Shown in pieces: positions 22,408 through 31,021 of a stretch of 43,407 nucleotides of DNA; position 1 is the first letter of the stretch; the number at the start of each line of letters is the position of its first letter. The translations under genes and the position numbers were made by a program. Source of the stretch: Synergistaceae bacterium (GTDB taxonomy: Bacteria; Synergistota; Synergistia; Synergistales; Thermovirgaceae); contig JAAYDT010000018.1 in NCBI GenBank assembly GCA_012729145.1, positions 1 to 43,407 of the forward strand, in the 5' to 3' direction. The notes beneath the pieces were generated by a model. The model made no database searches. It had not been told where the DNA came from and saw nothing but the letters and a program-made list of their open reading frames with translations.

Positions 22408-23709
22408 ATGATTATTGCGATCAATCTTGCCATCCTTATCGGACTAATCGTTGTGGGGCTGCCCGTCCCGTTCTGTTTCATGACGGCGGCCATTTACATG
22501 GGCATAGTCTACGACTTCAGCTTCTCATTCCTTCTCCCGAGCGGCTATTACGCCCTTAACTCCCTGACGCTCCTTTCGGTCCCATTCTTCATCATGGCCG
22601 GGGCTCTCATGTCCTCGTCGGGTATAGCCGAGCGTCTCACCGACTTCGCCCAGGCCTTCCTGGGCAGGATGAGGGGCGGTATGGGCGCTGCCACCATAGT
22701 GGCCTGCGCCATCTTCGGGGCCATTTCGGGGACCTGCTCCTCGGCCGTTGCCTGCATTGGCGGCATCATGATCCCCCGCCTTGAGAAGCTCGGATACCCA
22801 AGGTACTACTCCGTGGCCATGGTGGGGTGCGCCTCGGTGCTTGGCCAGCTGATACCGCCGAGCGTCCCGATGATCCTCTATGCCTGGGTTACGCAGCAAT
22901 CCGTTGCGGCATGTTTCCTGGCAACGGTCATCCCGGGGATACTTACCACCATTCTGATGTGTATTGTCAACTGGTTCGAAGTCAAGAGGATGGGGACCGT
23001 TCAGGTCGAGCCCCAGATACCCCTCTCCCAGAAGGTCCAGGTGATAGGCAGGGCCACGAAACACGGCATCTGGAGCCTTCTTATGCCCGTCATCATCCTT
23101 GGCGGGATCTACGGGGGGATAACAACCCCCACGGAATCGGCGGCCATCGCAGTCTTCTACGCAATCGTGGTGGGTTTCCTGATCCACAAGGAGCTGACCC
23201 CAAGGATCCTTGGACAGGCCCTGGTCAACTCCTCTACAACCACGGGCGTCTGTGTTTTGATGCTCTTTTTCGTCTCCATCCTGGCCAAGGTCTACACCAT
23301 GCAGCGCATCCCGCAGCAGCTCGCGGAGTTCATGATGACCATCTCAAACAACAGGATCGTCCTGCTCCTGCTGGTGAATGCCTTCCTGATAATCATAGGA
23401 ATGATGATGGACGACTTCAGCGGCACCATGCTCTCTGCTCCATTGCTTCTTCCGCTGATGGTGACCATCGGAGTGCACCCGGTTCACTTCGCGGCCATCA
23501 TGGGAACCAACCTGGGACTGGGCAACGTCACTCCCCCCTGTGCTCCGATACTGTTCCTGGCGGGCAGGATAGGAGGGGCGTCAGTAGACGAGTACTTCGG
23601 GCCTGCCCTCAAGTTCATGATCTTCGCCCAGGTGCCGGTGATCATTCTGACCACCTACATCCCGGGTCTTTCGATGTGGCTCCCGCGTCTGATAATGGGG
23701 GTCCAGTAG
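22408..23709 (+). CDS. dctM: TRAP transporter large permease (DctM)
   Basis: A 433-residue polytopic protein of about 12 helices. The DctM-type segments are LLSVPFFIMAGALMSSSGIAERL near residues 53-75, GGMGAATIVACAIFGAISGTCSSAVACIGG at about 90-119, GQLIPPSVPMILYAW, GGIYGGITTPTESAAIAVFYA, and GLGNVTPPCAPILFLAGRIGG near the end. It is the transport channel of the TRAP system. It starts 24 bases after dctQ with GGAGTGG before the ATG. The substrate is most likely an organic or amino acid-related anion; the linked amidohydrolase points to an amide or N-acylated compound. Confidence 0.94.
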   Translation: MIIAINLAILIGLIVVGLPVPFCFMTAAIYMGIVYDFSFSFLLPSGYYALNSLTLLSVPFFIMAGALMSSSGIAERLTDFAQAFLGRMRGGMGAATIVACAIFGAISGTCSSAVACIGGIMIPRLEKLGYPRYYSVAMVGCASVLGQLIPPSVPMILYAWVTQQSVAACFLATVIPGILTTILMCIVNWFEVKRMGTVQVEPQIPLSQKVQVIGRATKHGIWSLLMPVIILGGIYGGITTPTESAAIAVFYAIVVGFLIHKELTPRILGQALVNSSTTTGVCVLMLFFVSILAKVYTMQRIPQQLAEFMMTISNNRIVLLLLVNAFLIIIGMMMDDFSGTMLSAPLLLPLMVTIGVHPVHFAAIMGTNLGLGNVTPPCAPILFLAGRIGGASVDEYFGPALKFMIFAQVPVIILTTYIPGLSMWLPRLIMGVQ

Positions 23710-23751
23710 GGGAATTCTCTTTATCATCCAGCAATCCTGAAGGGGGGTGGC

Positions 23752-23793
23752 ATGATCAAGAAAGAATATGTATCCCGCTTGAAGGAGTTCTAG
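23752..23793 (+). CDS. Possible 13-residue micro-ORF between dctM and dctP
   Basis: ATG, preceded by AGGGGGGTGGC, opens MIKKEYVSRLKEF and stops with TAG. It lies in the 155-base gap before the solute receptor, whose own ribosome site follows later. The good ribosome-binding site is real; translation and function are speculative. It may tune expression of dctP relative to the permeases or be chance. Confidence 0.2.
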   Translation: MIKKEYVSRLKEF

Positions 23794-23864
23794 GATAGGA
23801 GGTTAGCAAAGCAGAGAAGGACTTGAAAAACCCTTTTTCTGTACTATTCAAGGAGGTGTTTTAG

Positions 23865-24872
23865 ATGAGGAAGATCCTGGCGCTTGTTCTGGTGGCGGTC
23901 CTGGTCCTCTCGCTGGGAGCTGCCGCGACAGCGGCCCCGAAGTGGACCTTCAAGATGGGTCACCCGAATCCCGTGGATGTGCCGTATGACAAGACAGCTC
24001 ACAAGTTCGCCGACCTGGTCTCCGAGAAGACCAACGGTCAGGTCAAGATCAACATCTTCCCCAACAACCAGCTTGGCGACTGGACGGAGACCTTTGAACT
24101 CATCTCCCGCGGGGTTGTCGAAATGGGCTTCCAGATCGCAAACGCCCAGTACGATCCGAAGCTGAACTTCGCCTACTACATGCCCTACGTTGTCAGCGAT
24201 ATCGAAGAGGCCAAGAAAGCCTACGCCCCGGGCGGCTGGGCCTTCGGGATCATCAAGGATCTCTGGCTTGAGCACGGCATCCAGCCCCTGGCGGTATACC
24301 CCATCGGGATGGCTGGCGTCTCTCTAAGATCAATGCCGCCCGCTCCTGGCGATCCCAACGTCCCCAAGAACATGAAGGTCCGGGTCATGCCCCTGGCAGC
24401 CTGCTCGATGACCTACGAGGCTCTTGGCTACATCGCGACCCCGATCCCCTACGCCGAGGTCTACAGCGGAATTCAGACCGGTATAGTCGATGGCCAGCAG
24501 GGTGGACCTCCCTTCCAGGCGTGGTCCTTCCGCGACGTCAACAAGGTCTGGATCCAGTACAACGACTACTTTGAACAGCACTGGATCACCATTAACAAGG
24601 GCGTATGGGACAAGCTCCCGGCCGATGTCCAGGCAGCCTTGCAGGAGGCAGCCAACGAGGCTTCTGCCATCCGTTGGGACCAGGTAGAGACAGAGGACGC
24701 CGATTACAGGAAGGTCCTCAAGGAAGAGTTCGGCTGGGATATCGTGATGCTGACCGATGAGGAGCTCAAGGCCTGCGCCGACAAGGTCCGCAGGGAAGTA
24801 TGGCCGAAAATGAAGGACCTCCTCGGCGAAGATCTTTACACCGAGGTCCGCCTCAACTCGATGGTCGAATAG
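23865..24872 (+). CDS. dctP: TRAP transporter periplasmic solute receptor (DctP)
   Basis: A 335-residue extracytoplasmic receptor. A signal peptide MRKILALVLVAVLVLSLG with likely cleavage after the ATAA near residue 23 is followed by WTFKMGHPNPVDVPYDKTAHKFADLV, a normal TRAP receptor start. MKVRVMPLAACSMTYEALGYIATPIPYAEVYSGIQTGIVDGQQG around residues 165-210 contains the conserved arginine that pairs with the ligand carboxylate and the helix of the DctP family. It binds the substrate outside the inner membrane and hands it to DctQM. It is the third gene here, and a strong GGAGGTGTT site suggests high expression, as receptors need. A hairpin follows the stop. Confidence 0.94.
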   Translation: MRKILALVLVAVLVLSLGAAATAAPKWTFKMGHPNPVDVPYDKTAHKFADLVSEKTNGQVKINIFPNNQLGDWTETFELISRGVVEMGFQIANAQYDPKLNFAYYMPYVVSDIEEAKKAYAPGGWAFGIIKDLWLEHGIQPLAVYPIGMAGVSLRSMPPAPGDPNVPKNMKVRVMPLAACSMTYEALGYIATPIPYAEVYSGIQTGIVDGQQGGPPFQAWSFRDVNKVWIQYNDYFEQHWITINKGVWDKLPADVQAALQEAANEASAIRWDQVETEDADYRKVLKEEFGWDIVMLTDEELKACADKVRREVWPKMKDLLGEDLYTEVRLNSMVE

Positions 24873-24914
24873 CTTCCCGCTTTTTTCAGGGACAACAGTT
24901 CTCAAGCTATAAAG

Positions 24915-24946
24915 GCGAGGGGCGGGAGGTAACTCCCGCCCCTCGC
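24915..24946 (+). terminator. Hairpin after the TRAP receptor gene
   Basis: A perfect 14-bp stem GCGAGGGGCGGGAG/CTCCCGCCCCTCGC with a 4-base loop, followed only by TTGAAAG. It may be a terminator or a 3' stabilising hairpin that keeps dctP mRNA more abundant than downstream genes. Confidence 0.6.
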
Positions 24947-25002
24947 TTGAAAGAACGGGCAAAACGGAACAGTTACGATATGAACGGCGAGGTGGTAATG
25001 AT

Positions 25003-26595
25003 ATGGACGGGGCAAGGCTTTTAACGGGCGGCAGGATCAAGACCATGGACCCCGGGAACCCGACGGCGGATTCGATCCTTCTCTGCGGACAGAGGATCGC
25101 TGCCGTGGGAACTGGGAAACAGGTGATGGGTCATCCCCTTGCCTTTAAGGCAGACAAGATCGACCTGGAGGGGCGAAGGGTTATTCCCGGGATCATCGAC
25201 GGGCACCTTCACTTCGCTGCCTGGTCGGAGGGCAAGATGGCCGTTGACCTGTCGGGATGCCGTTCGATCCACGAGGTGGTGGAAAAACTGAAGGAGAGGG
25301 CCGCCTCTTTACCCGACGGTAGGTGGATCAGGGGGATGCATTTCGACCACTCCCGGTTCGCCGAGAACAGACTCCCCGATAGATCCGACCTGGATGCCGT
25401 GAAGAACCCCGTTCTTCTGACCAGGGTCTGCTACCATGCTCACTGCGCAAACTCCAGGGCCCTTGAGCTGGCGGGCATGAGGGACAGGAAGGACCTCCCC
25501 GGGGGGGTCCAGAGGGATGGCGCCGGGAACCTGACAGGTGTAGTGCTTGAAAGCGGCGCTGACCTGCTCTACGATGCCTTCAGGAGGGATACTCCCGTCG
25601 GGGAGGAGCACCTGGAAGGAATGGCCGCCAGCATGAGGGAGATGGCCTCCTACGGAGTGACCTCCATCAGCACCTCGGCGGCGGTGCATATCGGTATCGA
25701 CGAGTCCTTCGGCCCCTACCAGGAACTCCGACGCCGGGGCAGGCTCCTCCAGAGAGCGACCATACACGTCAATGATCTCCTGCCCTTCGGGATCTCGTCC
25801 TTCCTTGGAGACGAAATGATAAGGTACGGCGGACTTAAGCTCTTTGCCGACGGAGGTTTCTGCGCCAGGACGGCTGCCATGTCCTTCGAATACAGGGGTA
25901 TGCCGGGCTACAGGGGAGAACTGAATTACGATCCGGTCCTTTTCCGGGAGATAGTGTCAAGGGCCCAGGAGCAGGGGGTCCAGGTGGCGGTCCACACCAA
26001 CGGGGACCGGGCGATGGATATGGTCCTTGATGCCATGGAGAGGGCCGCCGAGCTTTTCCCGAGGCCGTGGCTTAGGCACAAACTCCTGCACTGCTACGTG
26101 GTCAGACCGGAGCAGGCCGCAAGGATGGCCGCCCTTGGTGTGGTCGCCGACGTTCAGCCCGTCTTCGTCTCCGACGAGATCGACATCGCCGAGGAGGGTG
26201 TCCCCGAGGAGATGCTGCCCTTCTCCTACGCGTGGAAGTCACTCAGGGAAGCCGGTATCATTGTTGCCGCCAGTTCCGACTGCCCGGCTGCTTCCCCCAA
26301 CCCTTGGCGTGGGGTAGATGCGGCGGTGAACAGGGTGAGGGTCGGCGACAGGACACCCGTCGGCGGCTGGTACCCAGGTCAGAAGATGGACCTCGACGAG
26401 GCGCTTGAGATGTTTACCAGCAACGCCTCCTTCTCCATAGGTATGGAGAGAGTCCTGGGTTCCCTGGAGCCGGGCAAGTTCGCCGATCTCGTGGTCCTCG
26501 AGGACGATCCCTGGGAGATGGCTGACGGGGATCTGTCGGGCGTAAGGGTTTTTGCCACCTTCAGGGGTGGTGAGCCCATTTTCGGAAAAATTTAA
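25003..26595 (+). CDS. YtcJ-like amidohydrolase (Amidohydro_3)
   Basis: A 530-residue metal-dependent hydrolase of the YtcJ/N-acyl-D-amino-acid deacylase-like group. The HxH metal motif is GIIDGHLHFAAW near residues 63-74; LKLFADGGFCARTAAM, VQVAVHTNGDRAMDMVLDAM, HKLLHCYVV, and VAASSDCPAASPNPW carry further ligands, and a C-terminal GSLEPGKFADLVVLEDDP closes the beta-sandwich. It lies 130 bases after the TRAP receptor gene and 16 bases before a cupin. Its substrate is unknown; the gene pair transporter plus hydrolase suggests that it processes the imported compound. Start ATG has GAGGTGG upstream. Confidence 0.87.
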   Translation: MDGARLLTGGRIKTMDPGNPTADSILLCGQRIAAVGTGKQVMGHPLAFKADKIDLEGRRVIPGIIDGHLHFAAWSEGKMAVDLSGCRSIHEVVEKLKERAASLPDGRWIRGMHFDHSRFAENRLPDRSDLDAVKNPVLLTRVCYHAHCANSRALELAGMRDRKDLPGGVQRDGAGNLTGVVLESGADLLYDAFRRDTPVGEEHLEGMAASMREMASYGVTSISTSAAVHIGIDESFGPYQELRRRGRLLQRATIHVNDLLPFGISSFLGDEMIRYGGLKLFADGGFCARTAAMSFEYRGMPGYRGELNYDPVLFREIVSRAQEQGVQVAVHTNGDRAMDMVLDAMERAAELFPRPWLRHKLLHCYVVRPEQAARMAALGVVADVQPVFVSDEIDIAEEGVPEEMLPFSYAWKSLREAGIIVAASSDCPAASPNPWRGVDAAVNRVRVGDRTPVGGWYPGQKMDLDEALEMFTSNASFSIGMERVLGSLEPGKFADLVVLEDDPWEMADGDLSGVRVFATFRGGEPIFGKI

Positions 26596-26611
26596 AGAGG
26601 GAGGTTTCGCC

Positions 26612-26932
26612 ATGGAATATACAGACACGAACAGTCTGGTCCCAAAAGAGGTCGTGAAGGGCGTCCACGGAAAGTTCGTCCACTCCCCCCACATGACGAT
26701 GGCCTGGTGGCATATAGAGGAGGGAGCGATGCTCCCGGAGCACTCCCACGAGCATGAGCAGGTGGTCAACGTGATCGAGGGAACACTCGAGATATCCTCG
26801 GGAGGCAAGAAGTGGACCCTGGGACCCGGGTCTGTCCTTGCCATTCCTTCGGGTGTTCCCCATCTTGCCCGGGGTGTTACGGAATGCCGCGTGATAGACG
26901 CTTTCTACCCGGCCAGGGAGGATTACAAGTAA
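26612..26932 (+). CDS. Small single-domain cupin protein
   Basis: A 106-residue cupin. The first conserved motif is GAMLPEHSHEHEQVVNVIEGTLEIS: H44, H46 and Q50 would be metal ligands (Gln in place of the common Glu). The second motif is LGPGSVLAIPSGVPHLARG, with its histidine near residue 79. Such proteins bind a metal and act as isomerases, dioxygenases or small-molecule sensors. ATG 26612 follows GGGAGG; the longer frame begins inside the amidohydrolase. It probably is the last gene of the transporter/hydrolase operon. No function can be assigned. Confidence 0.82.
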   Translation: MEYTDTNSLVPKEVVKGVHGKFVHSPHMTMAWWHIEEGAMLPEHSHEHEQVVNVIEGTLEISSGGKKWTLGPGSVLAIPSGVPHLARGVTECRVIDAFYPAREDYK

Positions 26933-27240
26933 TTCCGTGACTCGTACCCTCCAGACAAGCTGAAGGACCTGGTCCCGACGAGGTCCCGAGGTGCTTAAAA
27001 GAGGGAGGAGTTTTAACGAGGGGCGCGCCCTGTCGCTGCGCTTGGGGCATCTTGTGACTCGTAACAAGAAAAACCCAAAGGCGTGAACAGTGAACGGTAA
27101 ACAGTAAACAGGTTAGCCCTGGGAAAAAAGATCTGCTTCCGGTCTTTCCGTTCACCGTTTAACGTTGAAGCTTGTGTCTCTGGTCTCGAGATGACAGGCA
27201 ATGGCAAGGCCGTGACTCGGAAGCGCAAGGGGAGATATTC
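26933..27240. other. Gene-free stretch with inverted heptad-repeat arms
   Basis: No credible gene is seen here. A 6-bp hairpin GGACCT/AGGTCC lies at 26965-26986. From 27081 to about 27112 are repeated units GTGAACA, GTGAACG, GTAAACA, GTAAACA; an inverted arm CCGTTCACCGTTTAACG follows at 27148-27164. TGACTCGTA occurs twice (26938 and 27055) as a chance-level repeat. No clear promoter was found, though the LysE gene must start within or downstream of this stretch. Confidence 0.5.
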
Positions 27241-27843
27241 TTGGACGAGATCGACTTTGTCACCCTTATACCCTATGTCTTCATAACAACCTTTACACCG
27301 GGCCCCAACAATATAAGCTGCGCAGCCAGCGCTGCAAGATGGGGTATGAAAAGGACCTGGGGTTACCTCCTCGGCATAGGTTCGGGTTTCTTTTTCATTC
27401 TTCTGCTCTCCGGGGCCTTCTCGGGGACACTGATAGGTTTCATCCCCTGGTTGGAGAGATATATGAGATGGGTAGGCGCTGTCTATATCCTCTGGCTCGC
27501 CTGGGGACTCGCAAAGAGCGAGGGGCAGGGTGGGATCGGGGCTGAAAGCCCCATGAGAGGTTTCGCCAAGGGGTTCGTCCTGCAGTTCGTCAACCCCAAG
27601 GCCATTCTCTACGCCGTGACCCTTTACACTGCATTTCTGGGACCCATCCTGGCTCGCCCCCTCCCGGTCGTGTTTTCCGCTGCGCTCTTTGCCACTGTCG
27701 GTTTCTCTTCTATCCTGGCCTGGGCGGTCTTTGGGCTGGGGATAGACCGTTTCCTGCAGAACCCCCTTCACAACCGGACCGTCAACGTCTGCTTCTCCCT
27801 TCTTCTTGTATGGACTGCCGCCAGCGTGGTTGGCCTCCTGTAG
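27241..27843 (+). CDS. LysE/RhtB-family amino acid exporter
   Basis: A 200-residue inner-membrane exporter with about six helices. TPGPNNISCAASAARWG near residues 18-34 is the LysE/RhtB hallmark, and FAKGFVLQFVNPKAILYAVTLYTAF around 109-133 is the second conserved part. It exports amino acids or derivatives, useful when peptide uptake overfills the cell. The frame continues upstream, but the TTG at 27241 is 6 bases after GGGGAG and the protein from there has the standard length, so the longer version is rejected. It lies alone in front of the tungsten operon, which has its own operator/promoter. Confidence 0.85.
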   Translation: MDEIDFVTLIPYVFITTFTPGPNNISCAASAARWGMKRTWGYLLGIGSGFFFILLLSGAFSGTLIGFIPWLERYMRWVGAVYILWLAWGLAKSEGQGGIGAESPMRGFAKGFVLQFVNPKAILYAVTLYTAFLGPILARPLPVVFSAALFATVGFSSILAWAVFGLGIDRFLQNPLHNRTVNVCFSLLLVWTAASVVGLL

Positions 27844-27899
27844 GAACCCGCTCTCAGCCTGTTTGCAGCTTGTCTGCCCTTGACGAGGGACCGCTTTAA

Positions 27900-27926
27900 C
27901 CTGACAATATAATAGATATTGTCAGG
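27900..27926 (+). promoter_or_regulatory. Perfect 11-bp palindrome over a consensus -10 box (operator/promoter)
   Basis: CCTGACAATAT-AATAG-ATATTGTCAGG is a perfect inverted repeat with a 5-base centre. The left arm and centre contain TATAAT (27908-27913), a perfect -10 box, and the predicted transcription start falls in the right arm. Upstream TTGACG (27880-27885) is at 22 bases, too far for a normal -35. The layout is that of a repressor operator over the promoter of the tungsten AOR operon. The regulator is not identified. Confidence 0.65.
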
Positions 27927-27966
27927 GATAGCGGGCTGTCTGACCGACAGCTCCCAGGGGGGGTCC

Positions 27967-29070
27967 ATGACAACTGATAGCGTTGTTCTTGATCTTGACG
28001 AAAGCCGGATCGTCATTCCCAGGGACCGACGGCTCCGCAAGGTCTACCTTGAGTTCAGTTCCAGATGCAATCTCAACTGTCCCATGTGCTTCCGCGAATC
28101 CTGGACGGAGCCCCAGGGCGATATGGACTGGGACCTGTTCCTGCGGCTTGCCTCGGACCTGGAGCAATTCCCCCGCCTTGAGACGGTCCACTTTCTCGGA
28201 ATAGGAGAACCCTTCTGCAATCCCAGGCTTGTTGAGGCTGTCGGTATCATCAAGTCCGGCAACAGGCGAGTAAGAATAACCACCAACGCCACTCTGCTCG
28301 ACAGAAGCGCCGCGAGGGCTCTTGTCGCCGCAGGAGCCGATATCGTCGACCTCTCCGTTGAGGCCGAGAATGTTCCATGGCCGGGGAGGGTCAACAGTCT
28401 GGAGACCCTGTCAAAAGCAGCTGAGGAGCTACTGGAGGCGAGGAGGCATGCGGGGTCCAACGCCTGTGAGACCCGTACCGCCCTGGTAGTTACCCGTTCG
28501 AACCTGCCTCTGGTCCCTGATATCGTGCGATCCCTTAAAGGCAGGGGTGTCAGCGCGGTCTCGGTGAGCAACCTGCTCCCGACCGATATGGAGGCCGACG
28601 CCAACCGGCTCTACCCGCTGTCGCTCGAAGAGGAGGTAGCCGTCCGTTCGAAACTCTACACCCAATTCCAGCACGCCGGGATCAAGCCCGAGCTTCCAAG
28701 GTTCGCGCTCTCTACCGAGCGGCACTGCAACTTTGTGAGGTCTGAGTCATGTTTCATAAGATGGGATGGCCTTGTGGCGCCGTGCCTGAGGTTGTGTCAC
28801 GGCTACAGCGAGATCGTCCTTGGGAGGGAGAAGGAGGTGGTCCCCTGGTTCTTCGGAGATCTGAAAAGACAGGGGCTGGCAGAGATCTGGGACGACCCCG
28901 GTTACGTTTCCTTCAGGTGGAGACTGAGGAGAGCCCTCTACGCCTCCTGCCTGGACTGCAACCTCCTCAGGTCCTGCGAGTACGCCAAGACCACCGAGAG
29001 CGACTGCTGGGGCGACTCACCGGCCTGCAGCGACTGTCTGTGGGACCGGAACCTTATACGGTGCCCCTAG
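27967..29070 (+). CDS. Radical SAM maturase for tungsten-cofactor oxidoreductase
   Basis: A 367-residue radical SAM protein. The [4Fe-4S]-SAM cluster motif is C34, C38 and C41 in RCNLNCPMC, followed by GIGEPFCNPRL, the SAM-binding GGE-like segment. The C-terminal third is cysteine-rich (FIRWDGLVAPCLRLCHG, then SCLDCNLLRSCEY and further Cys), a SPASM-like extra cluster domain. Radical SAM proteins of this build are encoded beside AOR-family tungstoenzymes and are thought to mature them or their cofactor. ATG 27967 follows AGGGGGGG; a longer frame from 27919 overlaps the operator and is rejected. The AOR gene begins 146 bases later. Confidence 0.85.
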   Translation: MTTDSVVLDLDESRIVIPRDRRLRKVYLEFSSRCNLNCPMCFRESWTEPQGDMDWDLFLRLASDLEQFPRLETVHFLGIGEPFCNPRLVEAVGIIKSGNRRVRITTNATLLDRSAARALVAAGADIVDLSVEAENVPWPGRVNSLETLSKAAEELLEARRHAGSNACETRTALVVTRSNLPLVPDIVRSLKGRGVSAVSVSNLLPTDMEADANRLYPLSLEEEVAVRSKLYTQFQHAGIKPELPRFALSTERHCNFVRSESCFIRWDGLVAPCLRLCHGYSEIVLGREKEVVPWFFGDLKRQGLAEIWDDPGYVSFRWRLRRALYASCLDCNLLRSCEYAKTTESDCWGDSPACSDCLWDRNLIRCP

Positions 29071-29215
29071 AAAATATTCCCTGGTGAAAAAGGAGGTGAC
29101 AGAGAGGTCCTTTGAGGTATTCAGGCTAACTCTTTGAACGAAGGATAGAGAGTCTCGAGAGATCTTCATCGTGAGGCGGCAAGGATGTCACAAAAGGAGA
29201 AGAGGAGGGAAAGAC

Positions 29216-31012
29216 ATGGAAGCGCTGCGTCTTTTGAGGGTTGACCTTTCCGCGGGAACGGTCAAACAGGAGCCTTTGAACCCCGATTGGGTGAGACAGT
29301 TCATAGGCGGACGTGGATACGGGACCAAGCTGCTCTACGAGGAGCTGAAACCCGGGACGGACCCTCTCTCAGAGGGGAACAAGCTTATCTTCGCCAACGG
29401 GCCCCTGACGGGTTCCAACGTCCCCACCGGCGGAAGGTACATGGTGGTCACCAAGAGCCCCCTGACAGGATTCATCGCCTCAAGCAACTCCGGAGGTTAC
29501 TGGGGGGCCGAACTGGCCAGGACAGGCTATATGGCGCTCGTCGTCGAGGGGAAGTCGAAGAAGCCCGTCTACCTGTGGATCAAGGATGACAAGGCTGAGC
29601 TGCGAGACGCTTCTTCGCTCTGGGGGAAGGATACCCATGCGACCACCGATGCGGTACTGAAGGAAGTGGGAGATCCCAAGGCCAGGGTGGCGTGCATCGG
29701 CCCCGCCGGGGAAAAACTCTCCCGCATCGCCTGCATCATCAACGACAAGCACCGCGCGGCGGGCCGGAGCGGCGTTGGTGCCGTTATGGGATCAAAGAAC
29801 CTGAAGGCCATCGCCGTGAAGGGAAGCGGGACCTTCAAGGCCGCAAACCCCGAAGGGCTCAAGGAGACCCTGAGGGTGGGCATGCAGAAGATAAAGGAGA
29901 ACGGGGTTACCGGCGAGGGGCTTCCAACCTACGGTACCGCGGTCCTGGTCAACATCCTCAACCAGCTCGGGAGCTACCCCTACAAGAACTTCCAGGAATC
30001 GCAGCATGAGGGCGCAGAGAAACACTCTGGCGAAAAACTTGCAGAGACCTTCCTCACAGGGAGGACCAACTGCTTTGCCTGCCCGATCGGATGCGGCAGG
30101 GAGACGGCCCTTGAGGACAAGAAGGGTGAAGGCCCCGAGTACGAGACCCTATGGGCGCTGGGGAGCAACTGCGGTGTCGACGACCTCGAGCCCATTATCC
30201 GTGCCAACTACATATGCAACGAACTGGGACTGGACACCATCAGTGCCGGAGGCACCATCTCGGCGGCGATGGAACTCTACGAGAAGGGATTCATCCCCAA
30301 GGAGGATCTTGGCGTAGGGCCAGAACTGAAGTTCGGCTCTGCCGACGCCCTGGTCTACTGGACGGAGAAGATGGGCAAGGTCGAGGGTCTGGGTGAGAAG
30401 ATGGCACAGGGAAGTTACAGGCTGGGGGAACTTTACGGGCACCCGGAGTTCTCCATTACTGTCAAGAAACAGGAGCTCCCCGCCTACGACCCGCGGGGCA
30501 TCCAGGGTATCGGTCTCACCTATGCGGTGAGCAATCGGGGGGCCTGCCACGTGAGGGGGTACCTGATCTCTCCCGAGGTCCTGGGCATACCCGAAAAGCT
30601 CGACCCCTGGGTGACGGAGGGCAAGGCCCAGTGGGGCAAGATATTCCACGACCTGACGGCCGCTATAGATTCTTCGGGCATGTGTCTCTTCACTTCTTTC
30701 GCGCTCGGTGCAGGCGACTATGCCGACATGCTCAAGCACGGGGCCGGTATGGACCTTGACGCCGACAGCCTTCTCGAGGCAGGGGACCGGATATGGACCC
30801 TGGAGCGGCTCTTCAACCTCAGGGAGGGACTCGATCCGGCCAGGGACGACACTCTTCCCGTAAGGCTTCTCGAGGAACCCATACCCAAAGGGCCTGCCGA
30901 GGGCAAGAAAAGCCGCATCGACGTGATGATCCCTGAGTACTACAAGCTTCGGGGCTGGGACGAGAAGGGCGTTCCCAAGCCCTCAAAGCTTGCCGAACTG
31001 GGCATCAAATAG
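29216..31012 (+). CDS. aor: Tungsten-dependent aldehyde:ferredoxin oxidoreductase
   Basis: A 598-residue AOR-family enzyme that interconverts aldehydes and carboxylic acids with ferredoxin, using a tungsten bis-pterin cofactor and a [4Fe-4S] cluster. The N-terminal domain has the family VDLSAGTVKQEPLNPDWVRQFIGGRGYGTKLLYEEL pattern and SNSGGYWGAELARTGY. Cluster ligands are C286, C289 and C293 in CFACPIGCG and C490 in SSGMCLFTS. EYETLWALGSNCGVDDLE and the pterin-contacting DPRGIQGIGLTYAVSNRGACH are also typical. Length matches the family (about 600). It lies between the radical SAM maturase and the MoaD-like carrier and should oxidise 2-oxo-acid-derived aldehydes from amino acid fermentation, or run in reverse to make alcohol precursors. 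Confidence 0.95.
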   Translation: MEALRLLRVDLSAGTVKQEPLNPDWVRQFIGGRGYGTKLLYEELKPGTDPLSEGNKLIFANGPLTGSNVPTGGRYMVVTKSPLTGFIASSNSGGYWGAELARTGYMALVVEGKSKKPVYLWIKDDKAELRDASSLWGKDTHATTDAVLKEVGDPKARVACIGPAGEKLSRIACIINDKHRAAGRSGVGAVMGSKNLKAIAVKGSGTFKAANPEGLKETLRVGMQKIKENGVTGEGLPTYGTAVLVNILNQLGSYPYKNFQESQHEGAEKHSGEKLAETFLTGRTNCFACPIGCGRETALEDKKGEGPEYETLWALGSNCGVDDLEPIIRANYICNELGLDTISAGGTISAAMELYEKGFIPKEDLGVGPELKFGSADALVYWTEKMGKVEGLGEKMAQGSYRLGELYGHPEFSITVKKQELPAYDPRGIQGIGLTYAVSNRGACHVRGYLISPEVLGIPEKLDPWVTEGKAQWGKIFHDLTAAIDSSGMCLFTSFALGAGDYADMLKHGAGMDLDADSLLEAGDRIWTLERLFNLREGLDPARDDTLPVRLLEEPIPKGPAEGKKSRIDVMIPEYYKLRGWDEKGVPKPSKLAELGIK

Positions 31013-31021
31013 GAGGCGGAT

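Noticed and set aside
29071-29215. Molybdenum/tungsten cofactor riboswitch before the AOR gene
   Set aside because: No conserved Moco-motif core or matching stems could be recognised in the 145-base gap.
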